From assembly GCA_003550325.1 (NCBI GenBank), contig QKWP01001140.1, forward strand, positions 63,802 to 127,801: DNA of 64,000 nt. Direction: 5' to 3'. The stretch comes from Gigaspora rosea. Taxonomy: Eukaryota; Glomeromycota; Glomeromycetes; Diversisporales; Gigasporaceae. The notes beneath the pieces were generated by a model. It made no database searches and was not told the origin of the DNA. It saw only the letters and a list, made by a program, of their open reading frames with translations. The translations under genes and the position numbers were made by a program. Of this stretch, positions 54,050-64,000 are shown one piece after another; the first letter of the stretch is position 1, and every line of letters begins with the position of its first letter.

Positions 54050-55475
54050 AAATTTTTATAGAACTTCAACAAAGATAGCTTAACAAAAACTTGACAAATT
54101 CGATAAAAAATTTTTTAATTATTTAAAAAATTTTTTATTAAATTTTTGATTACGTTTTTGTTAAGTTATTTATTGTTTAAAGCTTTAAAAAAAAACCTTT
54201 ATTATAAAAATTTGATTAATTTCTATTGATTTATATATTTTAAAAGGTTTATATTCAGTCTCCCGAGTTGTTAAAGAATGATATGCGTATAATCTTTCGA
54301 TTAAATTAGGAATTGTTATGTTTGGTTGCTTTACACCATAATGCGATCTTTAAGTTTAGTTCTAACCGTTAAAAATGACTTGTGGGATCAAAATTAATTT
54401 AAAGTGAATAGTATCCTTTGAATATAAGAAAATTTATGATTCAAAGACGACAGTGCTACGCATTTCAATCTGAATTATTGATCACTGAAAATCAATAAAT
54501 TTTTAGAAATATCTATTAGATTCTGATTTATTGCGCTTTGCAAAAATGTGTGACCTCTGCAGATCATGATGTCATGTAAAATCATGAGATTCTAGAAGAT
54601 TTTTCGATTGTTGGAGAATTTTAAAGATTTCGGATAAAATATGGACGTTATTGGGAATTAAAATCTCTGTGAAATCACAGGGTCACACTTTTTTGCAAAG
54701 CGCTATAATAAATAGAAAAATAATAATCGCCTGCTAGATGAATATGATCGCCTTTACTTATTAAAATAATATTTTTGTACCTAGATAACGGCAATAAAAT
54801 CAAAATTTTTTTTTTGTATTTTGTCCATAATTGCTTTTTAAATGTTTTTTTATTATTTTAAAATTTTTTTATTGATGCTTCTTTATTGCAGTGAATTTAT
54901 GAGTACAAATTTTATTGGTGAACTGTATTTTCTTTAAAAGTAAAACAAGTCAGTTATTGAGATTTGATTCGTTTAAATTATTTTGACGGATTAAATGAAA
55001 TCAAATTAAAATAAAAATATGTTAGTACAGTATAAAAATTTGACAAGTCACCGAAAAGTAAAACTTTTTAGGGGTGCATTTTTTGGGGTTAAGGGCTGAG
55101 GTTAAAGATTAATTTTAGAGTGCAGTTTATATTAAACAATTATAAGTGAGTTTTAGAGGGTTTAATAGAAAACCGAGATTTCATTTTAATTATAATCTGC
55201 GACATTTAATATATACTAAAAACCCTGTGATCTCGATATAATGATCAGAATTCGATTTTTTTTTTTTAAAAAAAAAAAAATAAAAACTAAAAAACTATAT
55301 ATTTTAGATATTAACGCATAAATAAAAAGTTACCCCATAATTCGATCCAATATCATAGGATTTAAGTTCAAAATAGTTAGGATAGGTCGCCATACAATTA
55401 ATTCAATAAAGTTAACAGCGATAAAATAAGTTACCTTTAAGAAATATTGCAGTATTAAATTATTATATCTTTTTA
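54050..55475 (-). repeat. Dispersed family R, copy 4 (inverted)
   Basis: Reverse complement spans the whole of copy 2: GATATAATAATTTAATAC, GAATTAATTGTATGGCG, GATATTGGATCGAAT, CTTTTAAAGAAAAT, CGTTATCTAGGTACAAAA, TTTGAATCATAAATTTTC. Carries an extra MITE (54531-54706). Confidence 0.8.
54531..54706. mobile_element. MITE, TIR GCGCTTTGCAAAAANGTGTG
   Basis: GCGCTTTGCAAAAATGTGTGACC to GGTCACACTTTTTTGCAAAGCGC, then TA. Absent from the other R copies, which supplies an empty-site comparison. Confidence 0.8.
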
Positions 55476-56599
55476 TAGATTAATAACATGCATTGATAGT
55501 ATTTATATGTCAAAAAATAAAATTTTATAAAGAAATTTTCGCAGTTAAATTAGGGTTAGTGTTCGCAATTAAATTAGGCTAGATGAGTTTTATTAATATT
55601 AAAATTTCGCAAGAAAAACTTTTTTTAGTGCATAGAAGGCATTCCCTTAGGTTAAACATTGTATTATGAACGATTTTTTGGTTTGTTTTCCTATCTTAAA
55701 CCGGATTGGCCAACGAAGTTTTTAGATTGGTGACGCTAGGATGGTTTAAGAGGGCAATTAATGTATTAATGCTATCTTCATGAAGAATTTTATGCTGATA
55801 CTTCACTAAAATGTATTATTTTCAATAGAGAATATAATCTGAAATTGATTGATAATTAATTTAATAATAACGAAATAAAAGTTTATGTTTAGAAATGAAA
55901 CATAACAGAAATTATTTTGTTCAAAATTTTGTGTCTCTACATGAATGATATAGTTATAAAATCGTCTACAGAATTGATATATACTACTTAAGGACATAAT
56001 GTTTTGAAAACATTGATAAAAAATGAACAAATGAATCCCTTTGACGACTAAACAACAATTAAAAATTTGCTTATCTTTTAAATACTTTTTGGATTAGTAT
56101 TTTAATGAACTTATTGAATTAATCCTAATATTGCTACGGTGAAAAATATCGTGGCACTATCATTATGTATGAAGTGCGCTAATGAGGCCGAGCTTGTTAT
56201 TTTCAATCTTTCTTTGTTAAGCTTATTTGTTATAATTTCTTACCTTTCAAATTTCGATTTGATTATAATTTTTTAAATTCTCGTTTTCCTTTATTTCGAC
56301 TAGTATCTGTGGTTTAAAACTATTTGATTAAATTCTAATTAGATAGCATACAATAATCTTAATGATAAAATTTACACAAACTCAGGTCAATAGCCGAAAT
56401 TAAACGTATACAAATATAAATTGTTTTTCTGTAATTGAAACCATTATTGTGGCAAAACCTTTTCACAAAATTTGAAAGCTTTATTATATTAAATTTCGCC
56501 TTACAAACACGAAGGGTTCTAAAGTTCAAAATTAGGTTTAGACCGTAACGACGATATTTTAAGAAATGGTTAAAGTAATTCTTTTTTTCTTTTTGTAAA
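55476..56599. other. Geneless stretch
   Basis: A short TTAGGGTTAG word near 55550 and AT-rich frames only. Confidence 0.55.
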
Positions 56600-56756
56600 T
56601 ATACATTTTAACACGTGCCGCGGAATATTTGAAAATCTTATTGAACAATTGCAATCACGTGATGATCAACAATTTTCTTGTATTGTTTAATTTCGGAGCA
56701 GCTGATCGAGAGGGGGGATGACATTAACCAACTATTCAAGTTTGAACGCCTTAATA
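56600..56756 (-). mobile_element. Half copy of the 33090-33331 MITE
   Basis: Inverted: TTAAGGCGTTCAAACTTGAA, TAGTTGGTTAATGTCATCC, CCCCTCTCGATCAGC, GAAATTAAACAA, ATCACGTGATTGCAA. The other TIR is missing. Confidence 0.7.
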
Positions 56757-56829
56757 TATACGGTGAATAAAATAGAGGATTAATTTTATTATCCTATTAA
56801 TTGTTCATAGGTTCGTTATTCAAAAATGG

Positions 56830-57200
56830 ATTTGCAATTATGGAGATCATTGCCCAAGATGTTTCTAACGGCCGAAATACGAAGTGGCTGAGCTCGAAAT
56901 GCAAAAATGGCTGAGCTAAATGACGGATATGCCTGAAATAGATGATAAATTATGAGGAAAAGACAATTAGAACCTAAGAGAGGGAAGAGACAAGTGGTTT
57001 ATAGGAAGATTTGTCCTTTTTGCCATATACGGATATGGAATCCTTTTATCATAAATTAATATATTCGCCCAGAAATGTAGGAGAGATTCTCCACATCATA
57101 AATAATCATTTCCTGAATTCTTTACGATAGATTGGGTGAAATATTAAAGTGCATCAACCTGATCCGTGGTTACACCTGAAGTATTGGCCGCCATTTATTT
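56830..57200 (+). pseudogene. Possible decayed coding fragment, CxxC-bearing
   Basis: Protein-like pieces in changing frames: AELNDGYA, then IMRKRQLEPKRGKRQVVYRK, ICPFCHIRIWNPF, then SFYHKLIYSPRNVGEILHII, NNHFLNSLR and KVHQPDPWLHLKYWPPFILI. The basic run followed by CPFC suggests a small zinc-binding segment. No family recognised; frameshifts and stops throughout. Confidence 0.35.
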
Positions 57201-57565
57201 TGATAGATCGTTGTCGCTCATCTATACAATCATCTAATTGTTGTCCCATTGTGTGATTATTAAGTGATTTTTAAGTCAAAAATTCAATATGAACAGTTAT
57301 TTTCATAATCTTTGTTAGGCATAATTGTGCTTGCTAAAAATCGTTTTGTACAATCGCGCAATCGGACTTAAATCATGCGATTATAAAAGTGTGCAACGAT
57401 CTACAAATTTGATCAAAAAAATAAATCATTTTGCAAATCGCAATATTGACGTACTGAATTCGCTGGATTATTATCAGTTTCAAGGATGCGAGGCTACCCG
57501 AATCAACTGATGCAACTCTATTAACGTCACTTTAAAGATTTTTTCCTAAAGCAGTGTGATAGTTA

Positions 57566-57776
57566 CTGTATTGTCGCGAAATAACGCCCAACATTATATT
57601 GAGCATATACCAGTTATTTGACTGTGTTCATAGGCCATTATTAAGGTAACGATAAATTTTGAGATCCCAATGTGGTATCATGTCGTTTCAGGACGCACAT
57701 TGGCGTTATTTTGAAGCTACTTTTAGGTGAATTATTTTCAAATAACGCTCATGTCCGTTACTTTACGGCAATACAG
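57566..57776. mobile_element. 211-bp MITE, TIR CTGTATTGNCGNNAANTAAC
   Basis: CTGTATTGTCGCGAAATAAC to complement of CTGTATTGCCGTAAAGTAAC, TA on both sides (57564-57565, 57777-57778). Confidence 0.85.
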
Positions 57777-57995
57777 TAGCAATAGCATTTCATTTTAATT
57801 AATAAATACAGTATTACCAAAAAAATTCGACCTTTTGCGATTTGTGGAATATTGTTCCTAAATTAGTTAATAATGAATCGGCATTATTTACCTGATTATC
57901 AAATTTGACAGATTCAGATTAGAATAAATTTGTTTGGAGAGTATTTTTTTAGGGTTCAGCTTAAATGTGAATTTATAATAGATAATTATAAGTAG

Positions 57996-58090
57996 TACCA
58001 GGAACGTAAGTGTATGGTTTTAACTGGCATCTAAATCGAAGGCAAAATCTTAAAGCTGATTGGTGTACATTTTTTCTCATGATTATTACC
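57996..58090 (+). repeat. Short dispersed repeat, copy 3
   Basis: ACCAGGAACGTAAGTGTATG, TTTTAACTGGCATCTAA, CTGATTGGTGTACATTTTTT. Parallel to 3831-3925 and 24147-24260. Confidence 0.55.
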
Positions 58091-58477
58091 TGTTTTATGT
58101 AACATAAAATTTCTAATTTTAGAGGGAGGTTAAAGCGAAGTGAAATTTAGTTAGGAGGTTTATATATTTATATATCAAGAATGCGGCGGTTTATGCAGCA
58201 TGTAGATCATGTATTAACTTCCACTCTAACCCAACCCAACAATTTCATGTATAAAACTTATCGTAAATTGGTCATAAGATGATTATATATTGCAAAAATT
58301 CGTTCTTCCTTAGTAAATGATTGGCTTACATGTGCCGCGCAGCAAGCAAATCATTTACTTTGATGAAGTGATAATCTGATGTCATTTGTAATACTTCATT
58401 ATTACGATCAATGACTTGCCATTTAAAGTAAAATCGGTTTTAAATTTTAGCCAACTTTTATTAAAAAATGATTCATA

Positions 58478-58725
58478 ATACCAGTACGATCACATGAAAT
58501 GTGAGAGGGATGGTTCCGTTCAACTTTTTTGATGCACTAAGTGAATTTTGAAAATCATTTTTGGTTGGGAATAATGATTTCATTTATTCACAATTACAAT
58601 ATACCAGTACGATCACATTAAATGTGTGAGGGATGGTTTAATTAATGTTTTTGGGTGTGGCCTATGCTGATTTTCGCAGAATCATTTTAGTAGAAGTAAT
58701 GGTTTTCATTTATTCATTTTTGGAA
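58478..58725 (+). repeat. Tandem duplication, about 127 bp
   Basis: ACCAGTACGATCACATGAAA at 58480 and ACCAGTACGATCACATTAAA at 58604, each followed by GAGGGATGGTT, TTTTGAAAATC/TTTCGCAGAATC, and TCATTTATTCA. Confidence 0.8.
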
Positions 58726-59675
58726 GGATTCAACATTTTTACATATACTGTAACCGATGATGCAAACATGACGTTATTGATTATAAAATTTGAAAATTGT
58801 GCCATCTAAATTTATAGTTCGTCCGTTTACTTGGTTACCTATTCATTACGACATTTTAGATCATTCAAAATTTATAATAGTAGTTACTACGATATTCTAG
58901 AAATCTGTAACATTTTTGATATTTTGATATCGAATCTGTATTAATGGAGAATGAATCTGTTTTCTCGGTGTTAATAGTCATCTGATTGAGCAAGAATAAA
59001 TAAAGCATGTTATAATTGAAGCACTCAAACTAATGGTCTGCCTTTGATTAATTTATTTTTATTTGCACTAAATGAGCCAGTGTCTTTTTATAATGTGATA
59101 CGGATAAAAAGTTCGAGTAAATTATTGACAAATATTAACATACATTTTGAACTTAACGCGCGTGATCGTGCTGGCCCTGCGCCGCGTCACACGCCTAATT
59201 ATAATAATACTTTTACATTAACTATGCTATTACATTATTATGATGCGTACATGCATACGACTGTGTAAATAATAATCATGAGAAAAAATAACCTTCCGAA
59301 TGAGACTTTCTTAAATGAATTAATAAAAAAAATCATTATTCCTACCAAACTAGAATTTCATATGATCATATTTTATAATGGCCTCAAGTCAGCATCAACT
59401 GCAATAATTAAAATAAAAATATATTAATTTTCAAAAACGATCTGTAGTGTCATACTTAATACGTTCCTGGTTTTAGCGCGACTGCGTCGTGCAGCTATCC
59501 TAATTAAACAAAACCTCAAATTTCATTCATAAAATTTCTGTGACACGTTGATTGTTGATTTCGATCGATAACTTTATTTTATTTTAAGCCTTCTGTTCCT
59601 TTTTTGGTTAGTGCTTAGATTTTTCTGCATCAAATTGATAATTGATAGATTAAGATAACAAAATTAATAAAATTA
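58726..59675. other. Geneless stretch
   Basis: A 74-codon frame at 59044-59268 looks like chance. CGTTCCTGGTTTTAGCGCGAC at 59462 repeats the block at 29680. Confidence 0.5.
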
Positions 59676-59859
59676 CAGGTGACCCTCGTTAATATCAACC
59701 CATTTGAACCTGTTCAAAATTATGTTGATAGTGATATTCACGAAAATTCATATTAAAGTTGATATATACGAGGGAATTTTGATATATAAAAATTTGTAAA
59801 AACTTGATTTGTGGCCTAGGTTGATATTAACGTAGGTTGATATTATCGGGGGTCACCTG
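59676..59859. mobile_element. 184-bp MITE, TIR CAGGTGACCC
   Basis: CAGGTGACCCTCGTTAATAT to complement of CAGGTGACCCCCGATAATAT; TA on both sides (59674-59675, 59860-59861). Internal TTGATATTAACG words recur. pogo-like by its CAG tip and TA site. Confidence 0.88.
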
Positions 59860-59867
59860 TAATTAAT

Positions 59868-60012
59868 GTAATTTAGATTGGATCCTAAATGCATAAATGC
59901 ACACCCTATGAGAAGCCTCCCTAAATGCCCATTTTCTCTTGGGTTCAACTAATATAACACATAGATTTTTACCTCCCTAAATGCAATACCTCTTAAAATG
60001 CACGTTTGACTT
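59868..60012. mobile_element. Degenerate relative of the 62722-62878 MITE
   Basis: CCTAAATGCA, CCTCCCTAAATGCC, CTAAATGCAATACCTCTTAA match it in reversed order. Ends are worn. Confidence 0.5.
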
Positions 60013-60177
60013 AATTTTAACATGGATGTAATTCGGATTACACAAAAATCCGGATTGTAGATCAATGGACCACACCCCGAATACTAGATATAGAAATTTT
60101 TTGGACCAATAGCCTTCAAAATTCGAAAACTATGCTGCAATTTTGTACGTACGTGATGGTAAACGAAGCTGATGTAC

Positions 60178-60455
60178 AAGAATCACCAAATATGGCTAAT
60201 GTGTACGTCTAAGCATCTTTGGCTGTGCTATCTATTAAATAAAATATCTATGTTTGGATATTCATTTAATGCTTTTTTTTGTTGTGTAGTTTAGTAGTCT
60301 AGTTACTTGCTAATTATGCTAAACAATATGTTAAATTGTGCCTATTGTTCATTGTATCCGGTGTTTCACAATTTATCATTGTCGGTCTGTCATGTGCTTA
60401 AATGCGCAATAATGAATCCAAATAAGGAATATTCGGTCGAATGATTACAAAGTTT
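60178..60455. other. E cassette, opposite orientation to E3
   Basis: The same 270-bp segment as 41471-41734, inverted in place. E2 (15690-16480) has the orientation seen here, so E3 is the odd one out. Confidence 0.85.
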
Positions 60456-60541
60456 AAAATCCTATTGACTAATCACCCTAACCTTAACCAATCAGATGAA
60501 TTATCTTCATCATCATCCGGATTATTCGAGACAATAATTAA

Positions 60542-60766
60542 TGTCACGGCTAATGCTGAAGTTGGCTGATACTGAAGCTTTGACCTATTTTGATATAAAA
60601 TTTTAAATTTTTTTTGGATGTTTTTTTCGCTTTTGTCTTATAGGGTTAGAGTAGGGTTTGGGTGTAGATTTTATATTTATAGAGTATATGGATTTTAGCA
60701 GGGCTTATAGTTTCCAATAGAGACCCTAAGCTTCAGCATCAGCCAACTTCAGCATCAGCCGTGACA
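60542..60766. mobile_element. 225-bp element TGTCACGGCTNATGCTGAAG
   Basis: TIRs TGTCACGGCTAATGCTGAAG and complement of TGTCACGGCTGATGCTGAAG, over about 39 bp. ATTAA on both sides (60537-60541, 60767-60771); E3 has it once. A truncated relative is at 15815-15988. Confidence 0.85.
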
Positions 60767-61780
60767 ATTAATAATATATCAGCAAAACTTATTTTTCTTA
60801 AGACCACAAAGATGGCAAACATTATATAGTTAGTAATTAGAAGTAACAGGAAAAGCCATTTATGTATTGTATTTATAATTATGTTTCTATAATATATAAT
60901 TTGTAATTAGTTCTTACAATTTAAATACTCATTCTTCGCTTTTCTTTGTATTTTCATTAATTATATCGGACTGATTCAGAAAATCAAAATCTATTTAATT
61001 AACTATCTTCTTTGTATCATCAAATAAGTGAATATCACTGACTGATATCGGATTTAAATAGCTAATCAAGTCAAGCCATTTACTACCAAGTTTACTAATT
61101 ACAGATCGTTTTTATTGAAAAAATCATGGGTATTCTAAATTTAATTATAACACACTGAAACAGGGGATTAGCCATATTTAAATACAATAACTCCCAAAAG
61201 AGCCGGGTTCTTTTATATAATGTGTGTTATGACCAAGTAGTCTGATGAACAAATATAAGAGATTATAAGGTTTTAACGAATCTCTTTACAGAACCTGAAA
61301 CCTTTTTAAAAAATTATAGAATGCCTTTTTTTTTTAGTTTATGAGGTCTTCATGGTGACATATAATAACAACTTTGGCAAAGCGCGTCATGAGAACAAGC
61401 ATAAGGTCGATTTGTAATAAGCAAAGGTCATGGAATTCGTAAAACAGGTAAGTTTAAGTTTATCTTTACTAAAACAGGAATGCATAGAGTGATCTAGAAC
61501 GTTTTAAGAAATTATAAATGTAAGCACTTCACTAATATAATCCGAATATGACGCCAATAGCAATAAGAAATAAGGTGCTTCAATTATTTATTATCAAAGA
61601 AATAACTGCGTATAATCGGGAGGTTACTGAAAAAAAAGGACACTAACTTACTACCCGCTATGAATATTTGTAATTGTATTTTTTCGCAGCAAAATTTTGC
61701 AATAATATTTAGGATGCAGGATTACATTCATCTACTTTTGCCAGATTAAATTAATTAATACAAGGAGTCGTATATTTTAA

Positions 61781-61911
61781 CCCTATAAAAAAGTCGATCC
61801 GTGTTTTATATTCCTTAAATCATGGAGATTATTCGGCCCCTAGATTTTGTCGATCATGTTGCAGTTTTACGGCGTTTTCACAAAAAATATGGGATAAATT
61901 TTTCTATAGGG
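61781..61911. mobile_element. CCCTATAAA MITE, shared with E3
   Basis: TAA at 61778-61780 and 61912-61914. Forty bases longer in the middle than 42925-43015. Confidence 0.8.
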
Positions 61912-62412
61912 TAACTTTCTTATAGATTATTTAACTAAATATTTATACATTTTAATTTAATTTTAATTGGCCTGAAATAAGATTTATGATACAACGCGAA
62001 ATTTACATTTCACATGTATTTAAATATTTAATTCATGAAAAATAGATTACCTCTTCAAGCATATGTGTACTGTATAATCGGGATCAATATCCTCGTTTAA
62101 CAACACACGTCGGATGTAATCGGTCAGAATGACGGGTAAATTATTATAGTCATGGGTTATTTATTTTAGAAGTGATACAACTACATCACGTAACTTAGAT
62201 AATATTTTACTCTAGATGCATGACTTAGCCAAGTTAAACTTTTAGCATGCACAGTTCTTACGAAGTTTATGAAGGTTTTAGCACTATAAAATGAGAACAA
62301 TTATGAAACTGGAGCAAATGCTGCTTATGACTAATAAATTAGGTGAGATTTGTGATTCCTAAAATGATCATGCTAATAAAATTTATTATCCGGCAGCTTA
62401 CTATGATAGTGC

Positions 62413-62524
62413 TTGCAAAATGACTCGAGTTATTTGACAGTGATTGCGTCATCTGCCAAATAACTTCGTTATTTGGCAGCTTACGTAATCACTACAAAAA
62501 CTCCAGTCATTTAGCAAGCACAAT
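62413..62524. repeat. Palindrome with GTGCTTGC arms
   Basis: GTGCTTGCAAAATGACTCGA to complement, centre CTGCCAAATAACTTCGTTAT; about 50-bp arms. A foldback MITE inside E4. Confidence 0.8.
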
Positions 62525-62569
62525 CGTCGTAAACCACCGGATAACACCGTTATTGTATGCCACGCAGCC

Positions 62570-62700
62570 AATAACTTGTTTATCTGGCTGCAAATTTAAT
62601 ATGTGTCATTTCTGGGTCCCAAAAGGACCCAGAAGCTGACATACTATATTCACAGCCAGATAATGAAATTATTTTACAAATAATTTCCGTTATTGGCTGT
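62570..62700. repeat. Palindrome with CAGCCAATAAC arms
   Basis: CAGCCAATAACTTGTTTATC pairs with CCGTTATTGGCTG region; inner stem CTGGGTCCC/GGGACCCAG-like (TTCTGGGTCCCAAAAGGACC). Adjacent to the previous palindrome. Confidence 0.75.
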
Positions 62701-62721
62701 TCCGCATCCAATAACTATATA

Positions 62722-62878
62722 CAGTCAGACCTCTCTAAATGCATAGTGAGGGACCAATAAAAAACCTTGCATTTAGAGAGGTATTGCATTTAGGGATGTA
62801 AAAATCTATAAGTAACATATGAGTTGAGATCAAGTAAACCATGCATTTAGAGAGGCTGCACTTAGGGAGGTCTGACTG
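62722..62878. mobile_element. 157-bp MITE, TIR CAGTCAGACCTC
   Basis: CAGTCAGACCTCTCTAAATG to complement of CAGTCAGACCTCCCTAAGTG, TA on both sides (62720-62721, 62879-62880). ATGCATTTAGAGAGG occurs as internal repeats. pogo-like. Confidence 0.9.
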
Positions 62879-63599
62879 TATTATTTCTTAAATAAATGGC
62901 TTAGTCAGCAAAGGCTATTGCAAGACGTGTGATTAATAATAATTGACTATGCAATGTACAAAGGATTATTTTCTACCCTACTTTAGCGATCCCCAAAAAT
63001 TATACACGTAATCATAACTAATAATAAAGACAGCGAATTAAGGATATAGAGGATGCTATATGATTTATTAAAGCTTTTCATCAAAGACGAGGCTATATGA
63101 TTTGGAATCTTTATTTGGATTTTATTTTAATCTAATGCAGCGCATATAAGAGTCGTAAGTGGCTGTTTTATTGTCTTAAATATTTTCGTTAAGGTTATAT
63201 TAATTTAATATTAGATAGCTTAGACATTACGTTATTCATACCTACGATTTTTTATAGATGATTGCTCAAGCCTTTGTCAGTCTTGAATAATCGTCATGGC
63301 ATTGAATTTGAATTTAATAATAGAAATTAGTTCATGATAGGATTAAATTTATTCTTTATAATATTAATTTCTTGGACGCAGTACAAATTAAGATACAGTA
63401 TTATTTAATAATTTCCATAATCTTAATAGTGATCGGATATTATAAATAGCTTTGCAACTGAATTCCTAAATTTAGCATGTAAATTAAAGTAGGATACTTT
63501 TCTGTACATTCGAAATCGATATTTTTTTTCTTAACATAATCACGCGGGACGCCATATGGCGTTCAATTTTATTAACTCATTTAATTTTAACTATTCTAA

Positions 63600-63731
63600 T
63601 CAGTGTTAGCACATTACCAGGTCATATTACTAAGTTCAATTAATAAAGTCATATGACTATGGTAATATGACTTTATTAATTGAACTTAGTAATATGACCT
63701 GTTATGACCTAGTCATGTGCCAAAACTGATA
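63600..63731. repeat. Palindrome with perfect 36-bp arms
   Basis: 63619-63654 and 63665-63700 are perfect inverted repeats (AGGTCATATTACTAAGTTCA...) on a 10-base loop. The outer AGT.TT.GCACAT parts are also inverted, so it is probably a 130-bp MITE. Confidence 0.88.
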
Positions 63732-63764
63732 CTAATTGATCATAGATGTTTACTTAACCAATGT

Positions 63765-63935
63765 TCTAATTTCAACAGGAATTTCACCGGCCGTATCCTT
63801 AATTTCACCGGTGATGTCCTAATTTTGACCGGAATTTCGCCGGAAGTATCCTTTTTCTGAGTGTTCTAGTTTCAACCAGAATTTCATCGGAAGTATTCTT
63901 ATTTGTAGCGTCCCGAGGGTTCTGTGGTTAATCTT
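63765..63935 (+). repeat. Short tandem repeat, GACCGGAATTTCGCCGGAAG
   Basis: Four to five units of 30-37 bases; the less decayed counterpart of 8095-8260. The remaining bases to the window end show no gene. Confidence 0.75.
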
Positions 63936-64000
63936 TGATCGGATCTTGGCACGGTTTTCACCCTCCAGCATGACTCGTTGAGATTGAAACCTGGCAGCAT

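Larger units (their letters stand above)
60097..63500 (+). repeat. Dispersed family E, copy 4 (longest)
   Basis: Its first 2.1 kb match E3 (41390-43640) and its last 1.9 kb match E1 (1255-3290), so it bridges the two and defines a unit of about 2.8 kb without inserts. No convincing ORF. A GTAAGT splice-donor-like site (61447) follows AAAACAG, parallel to E3. Inserts are listed separately. Confidence 0.85.

Overview
The window is very AT-rich eukaryotic nuclear DNA packed with transposable elements, with almost no intact coding sequence. The decayed gene pieces (TPR and Sel1-like repeats with the LLEINPNN and KKAFEYCQKS style, a PIF/Harbinger transposase, an IS630/Tc1-type transposase, a lineage-type protein with the motifs GRPCGGGDADIYCPF and DTFFIGCS) resemble what I remember of arbuscular mycorrhizal fungi (Glomeromycotina, Rhizophagus and relatives). 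That placement is an inference from protein style and base composition, not from a search. No rRNA gene, intact tRNA or CRISPR array was found.

Layout. 0-13.7 kb: foldback elements, a 323-bp tandem array, a large TIR element and several MITEs. 13.7-18.9 kb: a dead TPR gene and copies of two long dispersed families, called E and R here. 19-23.7 kb: a nearly full-length Tc1/mariner-like transposase (DD81E spacing) and an internally deleted relative with clear TIRs. 25.4-35.1 kb: two hAT-type elements with perfect 8-bp target duplications, separated by a 1.6-kb satellite and a long palindrome. The second hAT holds nested MITEs, a gene fragment, an N gap and a near-identical 0.5-kb duplication. 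35.6-39 kb: an unusual complex of 50/51-bp minisatellites, 340-bp repeated units, a tyrosine-recombinase-like C-terminus and Sel1-like fragments. 39-43.6 kb: R and E copies. 43.6-49.5 kb: a decayed multi-exon lineage-type gene, then a Harbinger transposase pseudogene with a convergent remnant of its likely Myb-like partner. 49.7-55.5 kb: inverted R copies, a small repeat-associated gene, and a gene split by a 418-bp MITE. 55.5-64 kb: MITEs with TA target duplications, and the longest E copy (3.4 kb).

The parts do not form an operon or pathway; the window reads as layers of insertion. Four E copies and four R copies act as internal references: comparing them shows empty sites, target duplications and one inverted internal cassette. 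The only plausibly intact proteins are the transposase at 18958-20466 (once a 36-nt assembly-type duplication around an N is ignored) and the 75-residue ORF at 51082-51309. Coordinates of repeat edges were read by eye and may be off by several bases.
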